Positions 63,801-64,000 of a stretch of DNA of 64,000 nucleotides are shown here, in pieces. The stretch is from an uncultured Saccharospirillaceae bacterium. Its GTDB lineage: Bacteria > Pseudomonadota > Gammaproteobacteria > Pseudomonadales > Oceanobacteraceae. The notes beneath the pieces were generated by a model that was not told the DNA's origin, did not search any database, and saw only the letters and a program-made list of their open reading frames with translations. Within the stretch, counting starts at the first letter, position 1. Each line of letters begins with the position of its first letter. Position numbers and translations under genes: made by a program. Where the stretch lies: positions 1-64,000 of the forward strand of contig CANMOZ010000015.1 of NCBI GenBank assembly GCA_947499545.1, in the 5' to 3' direction.

Positions 63801-63836
63801 GAATTCAAGCTAGCAATTGGCTAGCCTGAATTCTTT
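63801..63836. terminator. Inverted repeat between convergent yheS and dctM
   Basis: GAATTCA-A-GCTAGC, loop AATTG, GCTAGC-C-TGAATTC, then TTT: a 13-bp stem with one mismatch. Confidence 0.75.
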
Positions 63837-63849
63837 GAAAAAGCTGATA

Positions 63850-64000
63850 TTACAACATGCTCGGTAAGTAAGTTACGAGCTCTGGCCAAACAACCACACA
63901 TAATATGGCAAAAATTTGGATGCCGATAAAAGGAATAACCCCACGATAAAGCGCTTCCGTCGTTAGTGCAGGCGGCGCTACACCTCTTAAATAAAATAAT
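63850..64000 (-). CDS. TRAP transporter large permease DctM (3' end only)
   Basis: 49 codons and a TAA stop on the minus strand, truncated at the window edge. The translated end reads LRGVAPPALTTEALYRGVIP and FIGIQIFAILCVVVWPELVTYLP, the typical C-terminus of DctM/TRAP-T 12-helix permeases (G-V-A-P-P, Y-x-G-V-I-P-F). Dicarboxylate, sialic acid or other substrates are possible; the solute-binding subunit is out of view. Confidence 0.8.
   Translation of the reverse strand, partial: LFYLRGVAPPALTTEALYRGVIPFIGIQIFAILCVVVWPELVTYLPSML

Overview
The window reads as one contiguous chromosomal segment of a gammaproteobacterium. The gene families and gene order resemble Pseudomonas and the marine Oceanospirillales: an algZ-algR-hemCDXY block, lptM-lysA-dapF-DUF484-HAD, dsbB with an algQ/rsd homologue and an AlgP-like protein, a pilVWXY1E minor-pilin operon, and ppx/trxA-rho. 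Genus cannot be fixed from the sequence alone. No tRNA, rRNA, insertion sequence or CRISPR array was recognised.

Layout. 1-1437 is the distal end of a P2-like prophage or phage-tail module (gpU, gpX, gpD), ending next to uvrD-rep (1632-5854). A DUF1963/beta-propeller-like gene follows. Then comes a housekeeping block: ppx (minus), trxA, rho, ubiD and a flavin reductase. A type IV pilus minor-pilin/adhesin operon occupies 14632-23033. A minus-strand group encodes a chemoreceptor, a TorF-like porin and a periplasmic solute-binding protein (23066-26164). hemY-X-D-C and algR-algZ follow on the minus strand (26257-32309), and lptM-lysA-dapF-DUF484-HAD on the plus strand (32577-36341). Next are an exported thioredoxin-like protein, a secreted subtilase with a small secreted protein resembling its own propeptide (37451-39725), and tex.

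The most distinctive region is about 42.8-52.4 kb, between tex and gshA. It is visibly A+T richer than its surroundings and carries an R-body (refractile body, Reb) locus. A short AraC-type regulator is followed by nine small Reb-type genes or paralogues, one small acidic coiled-coil gene and a 458-residue protein of unknown function. Convergent to these is an ECF sigma factor gene. Divergent from the sigma gene are a LysM-GH19 cell-wall hydrolase, a tandem lamin-tail-domain protein and an unknown protein. Stem-loops lie between several reb genes. My reading is a regulated, self-assembling protein ribbon plus a candidate envelope-lysis module that would release it. The R-body family assignment is strong; the lysis link and regulatory wiring are inference.

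After the island come gshA, an AgcS-type Na+/amino-acid symporter with a structured leader, an rmf homologue, a FliL-like protein, dsbB, rsd/algQ, a WD40-type lipoprotein, an orphan ParA-type ATPase, a very large Lys/Ala/Thr-rich histone H1-like protein, the ABC-F ATPase gene yheS and the end of a TRAP transporter large-permease gene on the minus strand.
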